Shown here piece by piece: positions 26,044-34,256 of a DNA stretch of 64,000 nt (its first letter is position 1; the number at the start of each line of letters is the position of its first letter). The notes beneath the pieces are model-generated. The model saw nothing but the letters and a program-made list of their open reading frames with translations. It made no database searches and was not told the origin of the DNA. A program made the translations under genes and the position numbers. The stretch lies in NCBI RefSeq assembly GCF_000303155.1, contig NC_018719.1, positions 1,302,001 to 1,366,000 on the forward strand, given 5' to 3'. This stretch comes from Candidatus Nitrososphaera gargensis Ga9.2. Its GTDB lineage: Archaea > Thermoproteota > Nitrososphaeria > Nitrososphaerales > Nitrososphaeraceae.

Positions 26044-27989
26044 CTGGAAAAGAGGCCAGACTGCCAGATTCCATGATACCAGAAGATGCGAGAGCCGTCA
26101 AGTCGCTTGACAACTTGCTCGATATCGAGACACCTGGTTTATCTGGTCAAGAGGTACAGGTTCCGGCAACCATTGCCAGCAACAGCATCTCATATACCAT
26201 ACCTGTTATAATGAAGGTAAAATGCTTGAACCATGATGACAAACACACATGCGAGAAGGAAGCCTCATTTGCTGTAGATCTAAAGGATTATCCAAAATTC
26301 ACTGAAGTGTCTGATTTTGTGAGAGAGCGCATCCTGATCAACCTCTTCAAAAATTCAGAAAACACCGGCTTTAATCATAAATGCAGTCTTGTAGTGAAGG
26401 ACCCTCAAACAACCACCATAAAGCGAATCCGAGCTAGGCCAGTAGTCAAGAATCTTCTCAGCAAAGATGGCAAGTTTTACGATAGCATGGGCCGCGAATG
26501 GAAATCAATAGACATTTTCGTACTGCAAAACGGACTGGCTACTCAACCCGGCAAACACATCGAGCTTACAGGGCTTGTCCTGCCTGATCCACGTTCTTCA
26601 AGAATCACCATGATGGCGCGGCATGTCAATGAGGCACAAGAGGCATCAGCTGACATCGAAGAGATGAACCGACTTGCCAAATTATTTGAGAATTGGACAG
26701 TCGAGCAAAGAATGGATTGGATCATCAAAAATGTTGCCACCTATGCAAAAGTTGTGAAGCGTGAGAATGTTATCCACGGTGCCTTGCTTTGCTTTTTCTC
26801 GCCTCTATACCTGAATTTCAACGGGGAAAAGATCAAGGGATGGATGAAGATAGTAATCATTGGCGATTCTACGGCTGGCAAGTCAAAGACTGTGAGAACT
26901 GTAATTAACGAACTGTTCGGTCTTGGGCAGATCATAAGCGGTGAAATGGCTTCGATGGCCGGACTTGCCGCCGCCAACATGCAGGCGTCATCTGGACAAT
27001 GGATGATAGAATACGGTCCCTTTGTTCTCATGGATGCAAAACTTCTCGCTGTCGATGGTGCTCACAAGGTAAGCGCTAGCGACTGGGCTGCTATTGGTGA
27101 AGCTGAAAGAGATGGTATACTAAGAGTTACAAAAGCAGGCAAGGCCGAAGCGAATGCAAGAACTCGCTTAATACTGATCTACAATCCTGTAACTGAAGAT
27201 AGGCGTTTCACAAGAGCAATGGACACCTTCCGGCGGGGAGCTCAAGCGATTGAGACGGTGATGGATGCGACAAGCATAGCAAGAACTGATCTAGCCATAT
27301 TTGTGAATGCTTCAGATGTTACGCCTGAAGATATCCACATTGTCCATAAAGGAACTACGGATCCAGAGCTACAATGCTTAACATCGCTATGCAGACACGT
27401 ATGGACAGGAAAGTACGAGACAATTTTTGAAGATAAAGCCCTTGAGAAGATACTATCTGAAGCAACACGGATTCAAAAGAAGTATTACCTCACTAGGATC
27501 CCTCTTGCCAGCCCAGATATTGACAAGAAATTAGCCAGACTATCTGCATCACTCGCCGCGCTCACCTGTAGCTTTTCATCCGATTGGTCAACACTGACAG
27601 TCAAGCAAGAACATGTGGATTATGTTGTAAACCTCCTAGAAAGTGAATACGAGAATGCTGGACTTGGCTCATTGGCGATGGATGACAGGCAAGAAGTGAC
27701 ACCTGATGAAGCAGCTACCCTTATTCAAAATATGCAGACAGCGCTCGGACAAAAGGCCCTAGATGATAAGGTAATTCATGAGATGATTAACTGGATTTCC
27801 GGAAAGGAAAAGTTCACTCGTGAAGATATGATGCACAAATTCCGGCTATCAGACAAAGAACAACTGCGACCTTTGGTTCACCAAATGAAGGAAGATGGAC
27901 TCTTAAAACAAGGCAATCGGGGATTCACGGCAACATTGAAGCTCACCAAACTTTCGAAGGTAATAGGTGACAAGAACAATGCTTCATAG
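26040..27989 (+). CDS. MCM-like replicative helicase of the element
   Basis: ATG at 26040 overlaps the upstream stop (ATGA) and gives 649 residues; TTG at 26034 is possible. The N-terminal half has an OB-like region with Cys/His (CLNHDDKHTCEKE). The AAA+ core has Walker A GDSTAGKSKT (about 275-284), sensor 1 LIYNP and the Arg-finger-like SIARTDLAIFV. The Walker B position reads LLAVDGAHK, where cellular MCM has a DE pair. The C-terminus has a winged helix (EKFTREDMMHKFRLSDKEQL). It probably unwinds the element's origin. Loss of the catalytic Glu is notable. Confidence 0.88.
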   Translation: MTGKEARLPDSMIPEDARAVKSLDNLLDIETPGLSGQEVQVPATIASNSISYTIPVIMKVKCLNHDDKHTCEKEASFAVDLKDYPKFTEVSDFVRERILINLFKNSENTGFNHKCSLVVKDPQTTTIKRIRARPVVKNLLSKDGKFYDSMGREWKSIDIFVLQNGLATQPGKHIELTGLVLPDPRSSRITMMARHVNEAQEASADIEEMNRLAKLFENWTVEQRMDWIIKNVATYAKVVKRENVIHGALLCFFSPLYLNFNGEKIKGWMKIVIIGDSTAGKSKTVRTVINELFGLGQIISGEMASMAGLAAANMQASSGQWMIEYGPFVLMDAKLLAVDGAHKVSASDWAAIGEAERDGILRVTKAGKAEANARTRLILIYNPVTEDRRFTRAMDTFRRGAQAIETVMDATSIARTDLAIFVNASDVTPEDIHIVHKGTTDPELQCLTSLCRHVWTGKYETIFEDKALEKILSEATRIQKKYYLTRIPLASPDIDKKLARLSASLAALTCSFSSDWSTLTVKQEHVDYVVNLLESEYENAGLGSLAMDDRQEVTPDEAATLIQNMQTALGQKALDDKVIHEMINWISGKEKFTREDMMHKFRLSDKEQLRPLVHQMKEDGLLKQGNRGFTATLKLTKLSKVIGDKNNAS

Positions 27990-28000
27990 GGGTATCTTTT

Positions 28001-28060
28001 TTGGCCTTGGTAGAGTCGGCAGAGTTGGCAAAACGCCACCAAGTCTGCCAAGTCTACCAA
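28001..28060. repeat. Large imperfect hairpin downstream of the helicase gene
   Basis: TTGGTAGA...GTTGG (left arm 28007-28028) and its near-complement CCAAGTC...CTACCAA (right arm 28039-28060) pair over 22 bp with three mismatches and a 10-base loop. Each arm is itself made of a repeated 9-10-base unit (TAGAGTCGG/CAGAGTTGG; CCAAGTCTG/CCAAGTCTA). It may be a terminator, an iteron set or a nick site. Confidence 0.65.
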
Positions 28061-28154
28061 CCCTAGAAATGATATCCCCCTCTATGACCACATGGCAAAG
28101 CCTCCTCGTGGCGTGGTCGGGTAACGCGAATTTGCCAAGGAAAAGAGAAAAAAC

Positions 28155-28814
28155 ATGAGTCAAACAACAACCGCGATCGAAACAGCAGCCGAAGGTACAG
28201 CAGCGATGATGTTGATAGAGCCAGCGGCAGAGATTGAAGAGCTGAAACACCACTGGCAGAAAATACAGGAGCTAAAGAGGAGCATCCTTGACAAGTCAGA
28301 CATTCAGGAAATAAGCGGCAAAGCGTACGTCAAGCGCTCAGGCTGGCGCAAGCTGCAAAGTGCGTTCGCTATCTCTGACAGGATAGTAAGCAAGGAACGC
28401 GAAGATCAGGACGACGGCCACTTTCTGTGGCGCGTTGAAGTCGAAGCCTATCATGTCAGAACTGGGCGCTCAGCCATGGGAATAGGGACCTGCAGCACGA
28501 AAGAGAGGAAGTTTGCACACCCTGACCATGACATACTGGCGACAGCTCATACCAGAGCGAAAAACAGAGCTATAAGCGATCTCATAGGGTTAGGTGAGCT
28601 TTCTTTTGAAGAAATAGACGCTAATCCTGAGCCGGTGGCAAGCCAGCATCAGCCGCCCGCAGCACCAGCACCGACTATCAAGAAGGAAGAGATGTGCAGT
28701 TGCGGCCATAGCAGACCTTTACATATCAGCGACGGCAAAGCCCTGTACTGCATGCAATGCGTGAGAGAAGGAAAAGAAGACGTAAAATGCAACCTTCCGA
28801 TCGTTGGAAGGTAG
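28155..28814 (+). CDS. Putative recombination / single-strand annealing-type protein with zinc ribbon
   Basis: 219 residues. The central domain (about 50-160) reads AYVKRSGWRKLQSAFAISDR ... FLWRVEVEAYHVRTGRSAMG ... HPDHDILATAHTRAKNRAIS. I recall this pattern from archaeal plasmid and virus proteins thought to resemble Rad52/Erf-like annealing proteins, but I cannot confirm it. The C-terminus has a zinc ribbon (CSCGHSRPLHISDGKALYCM, then QC). It follows the helicase and may help element replication or recombination. Confidence 0.55.
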   Translation: MSQTTTAIETAAEGTAAMMLIEPAAEIEELKHHWQKIQELKRSILDKSDIQEISGKAYVKRSGWRKLQSAFAISDRIVSKEREDQDDGHFLWRVEVEAYHVRTGRSAMGIGTCSTKERKFAHPDHDILATAHTRAKNRAISDLIGLGELSFEEIDANPEPVASQHQPPAAPAPTIKKEEMCSCGHSRPLHISDGKALYCMQCVREGKEDVKCNLPIVGR

Positions 28815-28949
28815 CTAACCTTTCATTTTTTCAATAATGTGGCATGGCTCACAAGCCTTGCAGCTCTCGCATACCGTCGCCGTACTCCTGCCGCATGACT
28901 TGCAGTTCTGGTAATCGCGGTGCAGGACACCAATGTAAGGGTGATTCAC
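28815..28949 (-). CDS. Cys-rich zinc miniprotein (44 aa)
   Basis: GTG start at 28949 on the minus strand; a stop three codons upstream limits the frame. Sequence VNHPYIGVLHRDYQNCKSCG ... TVCESCKACEPCHIIEKMKG has four CxxC-type elements. Its stop abuts the stop of the preceding plus-strand gene. Zinc binding likely; function unknown. Confidence 0.5.
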   Translation of the reverse strand: MNHPYIGVLHRDYQNCKSCGRSTATVCESCKACEPCHIIEKMKG

Positions 28950-29029
28950 GTATGAAAATTATCGTAAATCCAACCGTCAAGTCTACTGACTCGACTTGTA
29001 CAGCCACATGGATAGACATATCATGAGGA

Positions 29030-29245
29030 CTATACTGCCGTCAATTTGTCGGCTGGTTTTTTCTTCCGCACAATGACAGTCACTTTGTTGTCCTTGATGT
29101 TTGCTAACCATTCCAGAACATCGCCTGGCTGTAGCTGTAAAAAGTCCACGACATCCTGCGGTACGGTACTCCGAAGGGAAGGACTTCCTTTTGTTGCCTG
29201 GAAAATGACCGTTTCAGACTTGAACCATAGGCCATCTATTGACAT
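29030..29245 (-). CDS. AbrB/SpoVT-like small protein (71 aa)
   Basis: Contains SPSLRSTVPQDVVDFLQLQP and GDVLEWLANIKDNKVTVIVR, the strand-helix-strand order of an AbrB swapped hairpin with the LqpGD turn typical of the family. Probably a DNA-binding regulator of the element. Confidence 0.7.
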   Translation of the reverse strand: MSIDGLWFKSETVIFQATKGSPSLRSTVPQDVVDFLQLQPGDVLEWLANIKDNKVTVIVRKKKPADKLTAV

Positions 29246-29314
29246 GATAGAAAATTATAGTAGTCATCGGCACATGTCTATTGTGCCATAGTTTCTGTGG
29301 CAATTTTAGAGTAT

Positions 29315-29527
29315 ATGAGTGAACTCGCGCCACAACCACAGCAGCCTGATCAGCCAGTTACAGCGACAGAAGAGCAGCTGCAAGAGCCGATGCAGCAATT
29401 CAACATTATCCTAGCCTGCAGGCCGTGTAGCGTAAAAATGAATTTCACTTATCGTAATCCAGATCGCAAGCCTTCCCGGTGCATCTATTGCGGGCGGCGT
29501 GCCGAAGAGATGATAGAGAGCGGCTAA
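29315..29527 (+). CDS. Zinc-ribbon protein with Gln/Pro-rich N-terminus (70 aa)
   Basis: ATG at 29315 (MSELAPQPQQPDQPVTATEE); GTG at 29297 is the alternative. The C-terminal half is a zinc ribbon: ILACRPCSVKMNFTYRNPDR then CIYCGRRAEEM. Its stop overlaps the stop of the next, convergent gene by four bases. Confidence 0.6.
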   Translation: MSELAPQPQQPDQPVTATEEQLQEPMQQFNIILACRPCSVKMNFTYRNPDRKPSRCIYCGRRAEEMIESG

Positions 29528-29706
29528 TCTTCTTTCTTTTCTATCTTTTCGATACACAGTTTGTTTTTCTCTAGTCTGAAACGAATCTTTTCACCCGGCT
29601 TCAATGCCATGCCACGCTGAACAGGTTTTGGAATCACAACGCCGAGAGAGTTACCCCACTTGACAAGAGTTCCTTCAAAGATTGCCGACATTTCTTCTAT
29701 AGCCAT
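29524..29706 (-). CDS. AbrB/MazE-like small DNA-binding protein (60 aa)
   Basis: MAIEEMSAIFEGTLVKWGNS then LGVVIPKPVQRGMALKPGEK and IRFRLEKNKLCIEKIEKKE. The KWGNSLGVVIPK motif is diagnostic of the AbrB/MazE antitoxin fold. No toxin gene is adjacent. It is divergent from the gene at 29813, and the gap between them contains an inverted repeat likely to be its operator. Confidence 0.8.
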   Translation of the reverse strand: MAIEEMSAIFEGTLVKWGNSLGVVIPKPVQRGMALKPGEKIRFRLEKNKLCIEKIEKKED

Positions 29707-29721
29707 CGCTGTATATACACA

Positions 29722-29748
29722 CGTCTATTATATTTATATGTATAGACG
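29722..29748. promoter_or_regulatory. Inverted repeat CGTCTAT-N13-ATAGACG between divergent genes
   Basis: Perfect 7-bp arms at 29722-29728 and 29742-29748, 16 bases upstream of the AbrB/MazE-like start and 65 bases upstream of the gene at 29813. The stretch is AT-rich with TATA-like sequence in the spacer. A good candidate for autoregulation by the AbrB-like protein. Confidence 0.55.
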
Positions 29749-29812
29749 GTTAACTAATGGTGAACATATACGTATATATAGACATAAATAGTACCATTTC
29801 CCATATTGACGC

Positions 29813-30331
29813 ATGGCAAAACAAGCCAGCACGGCCGTTAGCAGCGGTCAAAAAACCCAAACAGCACGAGAAGACAACGGAAAATCAAAATCCAAAGAAA
29901 AGCTGCATTGGACAAAGGTTACCTTGGACCTGACAACTGAAGAGCTAGAAATCTACAAGCAGATAGCAGATCGCTTCGATACACCACTAGCAGACTACTT
30001 GGTAAATGAGATTAGGGATTCTAGCAGGGGCTTATGCGAGCCTGAATTTGTAGGCGCTCCATTTGCCCACACATCTAAATCGCGCCTGAAAGCGATAATA
30101 GAATTGGCAGAGAAGCAAAAGCCAGACACCGATGATATCGTTACTCTAAGCATCAAGGTGAATAGAAAGCACTGGGATCGTTTTATGAAGTTGCCCGAAC
30201 CTGTCAGACAGGCATATCTTGAAAGAGTAGTTGATGACACCGTTGAAGAAATCTTTAAGGATCCAAAGATGCTAGGTTACTATATGAATGAATACACTAA
30301 GGAGAAGGGCGACCTAAAGAGCTTGGCTTGA
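29813..30331 (+). CDS. Hypothetical protein with two ribbon-helix-helix-like segments
   Basis: 172 residues. The first 35 are Lys/Ser/Thr-rich. Two similar segments follow: WTKVTLDLTTEELEIYKQIA ... LADYLVNEI and IVTLSIKVNRKHWDRFMKLP ... AYLERVVDD. Each has a short strand and two helices, as in RHH DNA-binding proteins; this is a structural guess. It is the last gene before the repeat-rich non-coding stretch, a place often held by copy-control or initiator-accessory genes. Confidence 0.6.
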   Translation: MAKQASTAVSSGQKTQTAREDNGKSKSKEKLHWTKVTLDLTTEELEIYKQIADRFDTPLADYLVNEIRDSSRGLCEPEFVGAPFAHTSKSRLKAIIELAEKQKPDTDDIVTLSIKVNRKHWDRFMKLPEPVRQAYLERVVDDTVEEIFKDPKMLGYYMNEYTKEKGDLKSLA

Positions 30332-30944
30332 TACAACCTGTCTGCTGACCCTTTCCTTCTTCTCTTTTTTCAAAACTATATACACGCGTCTTGTGATAGT
30401 AGTTGATTTATTGTACTAGAGTGAGCATAATAATGGTCAAATGAGCGAGCGAGCGAATCAAAAAGACAGAATCATTCGGTCTGTAAATCCTGCTCGGTCC
30501 ATGCTCTCATTGACCGAATCGAATCATTAACCCCTGTCTTTTGCAATTCTGATTCGGTGTTCCAGAGAGGTGACAAGAGGTGCCCTATAACAGTACTATA
30601 AGGGGCAGGGTTTGTCAAGCATAACATAACAAAAATAACAAAATGGTTATGGTTTTAGTTACTGTTATGTTATATTGTCTCAACCCTAAGAATATAACAG
30701 ATCCATGCCTAAAACGGCTTATTGTCTGTTGGCTGCATTGCTGATCTATTTCTCGCGTGTAGCGCGCTAAGGGGTGGGGGGTACTATTATTAACATCTTT
30801 GTTACGGCAACGATTTTAACGGTAACAGGTAACAGAACCATAGACTTTGTTACCAGCTGTTACCGTTGCTGTTACCCCGTCTCATGCCAGCAGCACAGAG
30901 TTACAGGCATGTTGCAACTGTTACTTGTGACCGAGTTAAAGAAG
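30332..30944. other. Gene-free, repeat-rich stretch: candidate replication origin of the element
   Basis: No gene is seen in 613 bases. Three repeat sets are present. (1) ATTCGGT-type: 30474, inverted at 30512, 30552, plus CTCGGTC at 30493. (2) A perfect 10-bp inverted repeat ATAACATAAC (30621-30630) / GTTATGTTAT (30664-30673). (3) GTTAC/GTAAC pentamers at 30658, 30801, 30822, 30829, 30849, 30859, 30871, 30900 and 30920, eight of them within 124 bases. A G-rich run (GGGGTGGGGGG) ends near 30781. Iteron-like repeats next to AT-rich DNA are typical of origins. Confidence 0.5.
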
Positions 30945-31529
30945 TCACTGGTCAACTGTCTTGATATCGACTCGGTTAGGGTTAGCTATCCATGTCCTGA
31001 CGTCCTTTGCCAGCGGCGCTTTTAGAGCCATGTCTGTTTTTTGCGCGTGCTCGGACCTCATTTGCAGGATGTACGCAAGCTGGTTAAGTTCATCTTCGCT
31101 CAGCGGGCTATCCTCCATCGCTATCATGTTTTGCAGGCGCTCGTTTGTAATGCCTATCTCATCTAAGAACTCGCGGAAACCTTCAATCTGCTCCTTTTCT
31201 TTCAGGCCTATATCAAGCTCGGGATGCTTGCGCTTTAAATCGAGCAGCGCTTCTTCTGGCTCCAAAGTTCTGTCTATCCAATCTGGATCAAATATGTCAG
31301 GGTTCAGCTTTTCAAGTTTTTTTACAAAGTTGGAATACAATAAGGGATTTTCAAGCGTTGACAGGCGGGCGCGCTCGGCCCGTGTAAAAATGCGTTGACG
31401 CCGCGTCGTTTCATGGCGATGCAAGCCTCTATAGGCTTCCAGACTCATACCGGGATTGCCGCGAACCGTGATAGAACGTCTGCTGCTCTTGGGATAGAAT
31501 CTACCATCTTTGCGTCTGCCGAATTGCAT
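30945..31529 (-). CDS. Hypothetical element protein (194 aa)
   Basis: Basic N-terminus (MQFGRRKDGRFYPKSSRRSI, then TVRGNPG), an Arg-rich helix (HRHETTRRQRIFTRAERARL) and a long acidic helical C-terminal part. The start resembles DNA-binding tails. No family recognised. Flanks the possible origin. Confidence 0.55.
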   Translation of the reverse strand: MQFGRRKDGRFYPKSSRRSITVRGNPGMSLEAYRGLHRHETTRRQRIFTRAERARLSTLENPLLYSNFVKKLEKLNPDIFDPDWIDRTLEPEEALLDLKRKHPELDIGLKEKEQIEGFREFLDEIGITNERLQNMIAMEDSPLSEDELNQLAYILQMRSEHAQKTDMALKAPLAKDVRTWIANPNRVDIKTVDQ

Positions 31530-31638
31530 AAAAGAAAATTACACTAAGAAGCAGGACGCGGCGGGCTGCTACCGCGCCCTGCTGCAATGCAGGAGGGTCA
31601 TAAAGCGACTGGCAGCCCAGTATGGCAACTTACAGCAT

Positions 31639-31866
31639 ATGAAACTGGAGCATGATCAAAGGAAAATTCAATTTTCAAACATGGCCTTTTTAACCAAGAT
31701 ATACCTGATTTTTACTTTCATCGTAGTTGGATCTGTTGGCTATTACGCATGGAATAACAAGCAGGCCGATGTTGTGATCTTTGTATTTGTCCTACTCTAT
31801 GGCATAATTTCAACGGTAATTTTCAGCTCCTGGCGCAAGCGCGGCAGGGCAGCAACTACTCCTTAA
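31639..31866 (+). CDS. Small membrane protein, two TM segments (75 aa)
   Basis: ATG at 31639 (MKLEHDQRKIQFSNMAFLTK) chosen; the frame is open back to a TTG at 31510 that would overlap the divergent gene. Two membrane helices: IYLIFTFIVVGSVGYYAW and VVIFVFVLLYGIISTVIF, then a basic end WRKRGRAA. Function unknown. Confidence 0.5.
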   Translation: MKLEHDQRKIQFSNMAFLTKIYLIFTFIVVGSVGYYAWNNKQADVVIFVFVLLYGIISTVIFSSWRKRGRAATTP

Positions 31867-31878
31867 TTTTACTGTAGA

Positions 31879-32631
31879 ATGCGCCGCGAAGTTGTACCCG
31901 AGCTAAATGCCAAGTGGATGCAAAAATTACACATAGCGCCATTGGCCTTAGATGCCGACCTGATGGATCTATCGCAAGGGTTCCGCGCTAGGCTGTACGA
32001 GTCGCTACTAACACATGGGTGGGACCAAAGTCAAAGTTTGGTTCTGGCCTCTTCAGACGATCACCGGCTTGACAACCAGATAATTCAGGGCAGACATCGC
32101 GTTGTTCTGATATCAAAGATAATAGAAGATGGTCACAAATTTGATATCTCCAAGATCCTGATAAGGCGAGAGCCGGTTGATAGCATCGACCAGCTAAGAG
32201 CCTTGAGAGCCGCCTATGAGACAACGGCCTCCCTGACCAAAGACCCCAGAATGTCTAAAAAGTGGATTGAATCTAACCTCAAGCCCATCATAAAGAACAG
32301 GGTGCAAGAGGGCCAGACAAAGATCCTCTCTTATCTTCATGATTGCGGCTTTTATAATGACTCTATAGCAGCCGAATTGATAGAGCGTGAGCTTGAGCAG
32401 CTTGAAAAGAAGAGGGTAAAGAAAACAAAACAGCAGCCACAGTCAAGGATTCCAGAGCATATCAAAAATCAATCATGGAATGGACCTGCGCCAAGGACGG
32501 TCGATAATGCAACGTCATATATCAGGGAACTTAAGTTCAATTGCGATCATTGTGGAAAGGAGAACAAAAGGAAGGTTCACATAGTGTGCAGCCATGGCGG
32601 CGATCTGATGTCTCTTGAGCCCGCAACATAA
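31879..32631 (+). CDS. ParB-like protein
   Basis: 250 residues. The N-terminal part has a ParB/Srx-type core: SDDHRLDNQIIQGRHRVVLI, where ParB proteins have IvdGhHRl. A helical middle with HTH potential (GFYNDSIAAELIERELEQLE) follows, and a C-terminal zinc-finger-like CDHCGKENKRKVHIVC. ParB-like proteins act in plasmid partition or in gene control. No ParA is seen nearby. Confidence 0.6.
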   Translation: MRREVVPELNAKWMQKLHIAPLALDADLMDLSQGFRARLYESLLTHGWDQSQSLVLASSDDHRLDNQIIQGRHRVVLISKIIEDGHKFDISKILIRREPVDSIDQLRALRAAYETTASLTKDPRMSKKWIESNLKPIIKNRVQEGQTKILSYLHDCGFYNDSIAAELIERELEQLEKKRVKKTKQQPQSRIPEHIKNQSWNGPAPRTVDNATSYIRELKFNCDHCGKENKRKVHIVCSHGGDLMSLEPAT

Positions 32632-32645
32632 GGTTTTAGATTAAC

Positions 32646-33377
32646 ATGGAGCGAGCAAAAGTTATGGAGCAGGGACAAGATCATGACTGCAGCGTCTTTT
32701 CTGCTACTGATTTTGAAACAGGCGAGCAAGTTTGCATAAAGTGCGGCATGGTTACTCAAGAAGCAGACAACCGCGATATCTATGTATCAGACCTAGAAGG
32801 CCGCATGATGAATGCAACCTCAAGCTATGCGGGGAACGGCCTGTTAAACTCTGAAACTGAGAACATGGATTATGTCAGCAAAAAGAACCCCGGTCTGGCC
32901 TACAAGATCAACCGCGGCGGCAAGGATTTTCAAGGCAGGAGGGTCAAAACATCGCTAAATGATGCTTATCGTTCTGGCTGTATCGCTGGCGGCAAGGAGA
33001 TGATTGTAAAACAAGATCCCCTCACCGGCGAAGTTTCCCTTAAATTCAATGGCTATGACAAACCCATGCTGCGAATGGTCAAAGAGCGCGCCATGTCTGA
33101 GCTTTCCAGATACAATCTCGATACTGTAGAAATGACTATAGTTGCCAAAGAATGCAAGCGAATAGTTAGCCAGCTATTCTTTGGTCCAATGCTAGAATAT
33201 GCCTGGATGGCCGCCGCTATTAACGCTGGAGTACTAAAAAAGAGGGATGCACTTGCCATTGAAAAAGCCATGTATGACCTGATGGAGCCAATTAGGGTAC
33301 TGCTGCTGTCGCACGGCGACAAGACTTTAGCGGCTGAACTGACCAAGCCAGCGCAGCCCATTGAAGCAAAGTCATAA
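32646..33377 (+). CDS. TFB-like protein with zinc-ribbon N-terminus
   Basis: 243 residues. The beginning resembles a TFIIB/TFB zinc ribbon: DCSVFSATDFETGEQVCIKC then GMVTQE. The first metal pair lacks one Cys (C-x-x-F). A B-finger-like and linker region follows. The C-terminal half is helical, but a pair of canonical cyclin folds is not obvious. It may be a highly diverged TFB that redirects transcription or blocks host promoters (inference). Confidence 0.6.
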   Translation: MERAKVMEQGQDHDCSVFSATDFETGEQVCIKCGMVTQEADNRDIYVSDLEGRMMNATSSYAGNGLLNSETENMDYVSKKNPGLAYKINRGGKDFQGRRVKTSLNDAYRSGCIAGGKEMIVKQDPLTGEVSLKFNGYDKPMLRMVKERAMSELSRYNLDTVEMTIVAKECKRIVSQLFFGPMLEYAWMAAAINAGVLKKRDALAIEKAMYDLMEPIRVLLLSHGDKTLAAELTKPAQPIEAKS

Positions 33378-33394
33378 AGCAATAATTTTCCTTC

Positions 33395-33901
33395 ATGACT
33401 GAAGTATCTGGCTCTCTTACTGTTACGTTCAATGTGAAAAATGCAGGCGACTTGCAGCGGATTCTTGACATTTGCAAGGAATTTGATGGTAGTTTCAACG
33501 GTAGCTTTGCACAACCAATGCCGCATGAGCCACAAATAAGACAGCAGCAGCCTAATCCTAGCCCTTCTATTTCAAAAGAAGAAACCTATGACAGGATTAT
33601 CAAGCTGCTCAAGTCTACATTCCCTAGAGATGGCTTTGCCATGCGTGATGCTGCGACTCTAGTAGCTGAAAAGCTGCACTACCAAAGGACAACTGTAAGA
33701 AACGCCATAACATGGGCCAGAAATAAAGGCGAGCTCTTGAAACAGGGCCATGGGTACTATTTTAGAGACTTTATTCAGCAGCAAGTTGCAGCCAAGATCC
33801 AAGAACAACAACAATCGCCACCACCAGCAGCAAATAGCAGCAATGACAATGCTGCCGCCGATGGCAATTTTCCAGTTTTACCAATTGGTGAATCGTCATA
33901 A
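33395..33901 (+). CDS. Winged-helix protein (168 aa)
   Basis: A beta-rich start (SGSLTVTFNVKNAGDLQRIL) is followed by a Pro/Gln linker and a winged helix (TYDRIIKLLKSTFPRDGFAM ... TTVRNAITWARNKGELLKQG). The C-terminus is Gln/Asn-rich low complexity. The gene is coupled to the next by TAATG. Confidence 0.6.
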   Translation: MTEVSGSLTVTFNVKNAGDLQRILDICKEFDGSFNGSFAQPMPHEPQIRQQQPNPSPSISKEETYDRIIKLLKSTFPRDGFAMRDAATLVAEKLHYQRTTVRNAITWARNKGELLKQGHGYYFRDFIQQQVAAKIQEQQQSPPPAANSSNDNAAADGNFPVLPIGESS

Positions 33902-34122
33902 TGGCATGCCGGGGTATATGCGCGCAGCTAGTCAAGAATAATCCTGTCTGGGAGCAATGGACACCGCGCTATATGAGCGGCTTTAAACGCTGCCATGAGT
34001 GTGAGGTGTTCCTGTTTACCGGGGCTCTTAGATGCCCATGCTGCAATTATAGGCTGAGATGTTCGCCAAGAAACAGAGCACATAAACAAAAGTTCATTAT
34101 GGCTACATGCCGCCGTATCTAA
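33901..34122 (+). CDS. Conserved thaumarchaeal zinc protein (MACRGIC family, 73 aa)
   Basis: Starts MACRGICAQLVKNNPVWEQW; then RYMSGFKRCHECEVFLFTGA and LRCPCCNYRLRCSPRNRAHK. The MACRGIC start and the C-x2-C ... CPCC-x-YRLR core match a family I recognise from Nitrososphaera-type genomes, where many copies occur. It has at least two zinc sites. Function unknown. Confidence 0.75.
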   Translation: MACRGICAQLVKNNPVWEQWTPRYMSGFKRCHECEVFLFTGALRCPCCNYRLRCSPRNRAHKQKFIMATCRRI

Positions 34123-34256
34123 TCAATCACACAATAGTCAAAAAAAGGGCGGCATATAACTAGAAAGGCGGTAAAAGTGGCAATTCTGCCATTTGGTGTT
34201 TTGGCGGACTAGCGCATTTACGGGAAAAGTTGTAACACGAATAATTTTATCTCAAT

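Noticed and set aside
27967-28158. 63-codon plus-strand frame downstream of the helicase
   Set aside because: Most of it is the large hairpin; composition is not protein-like and the next gene start overlaps it.
30421-30470. GAGC tandem repeats (gagcgagcgagcg) as a CRISPR-like or microsatellite array
   Set aside because: Only three units; no spacer structure. No CRISPR array is visible anywhere in the window.
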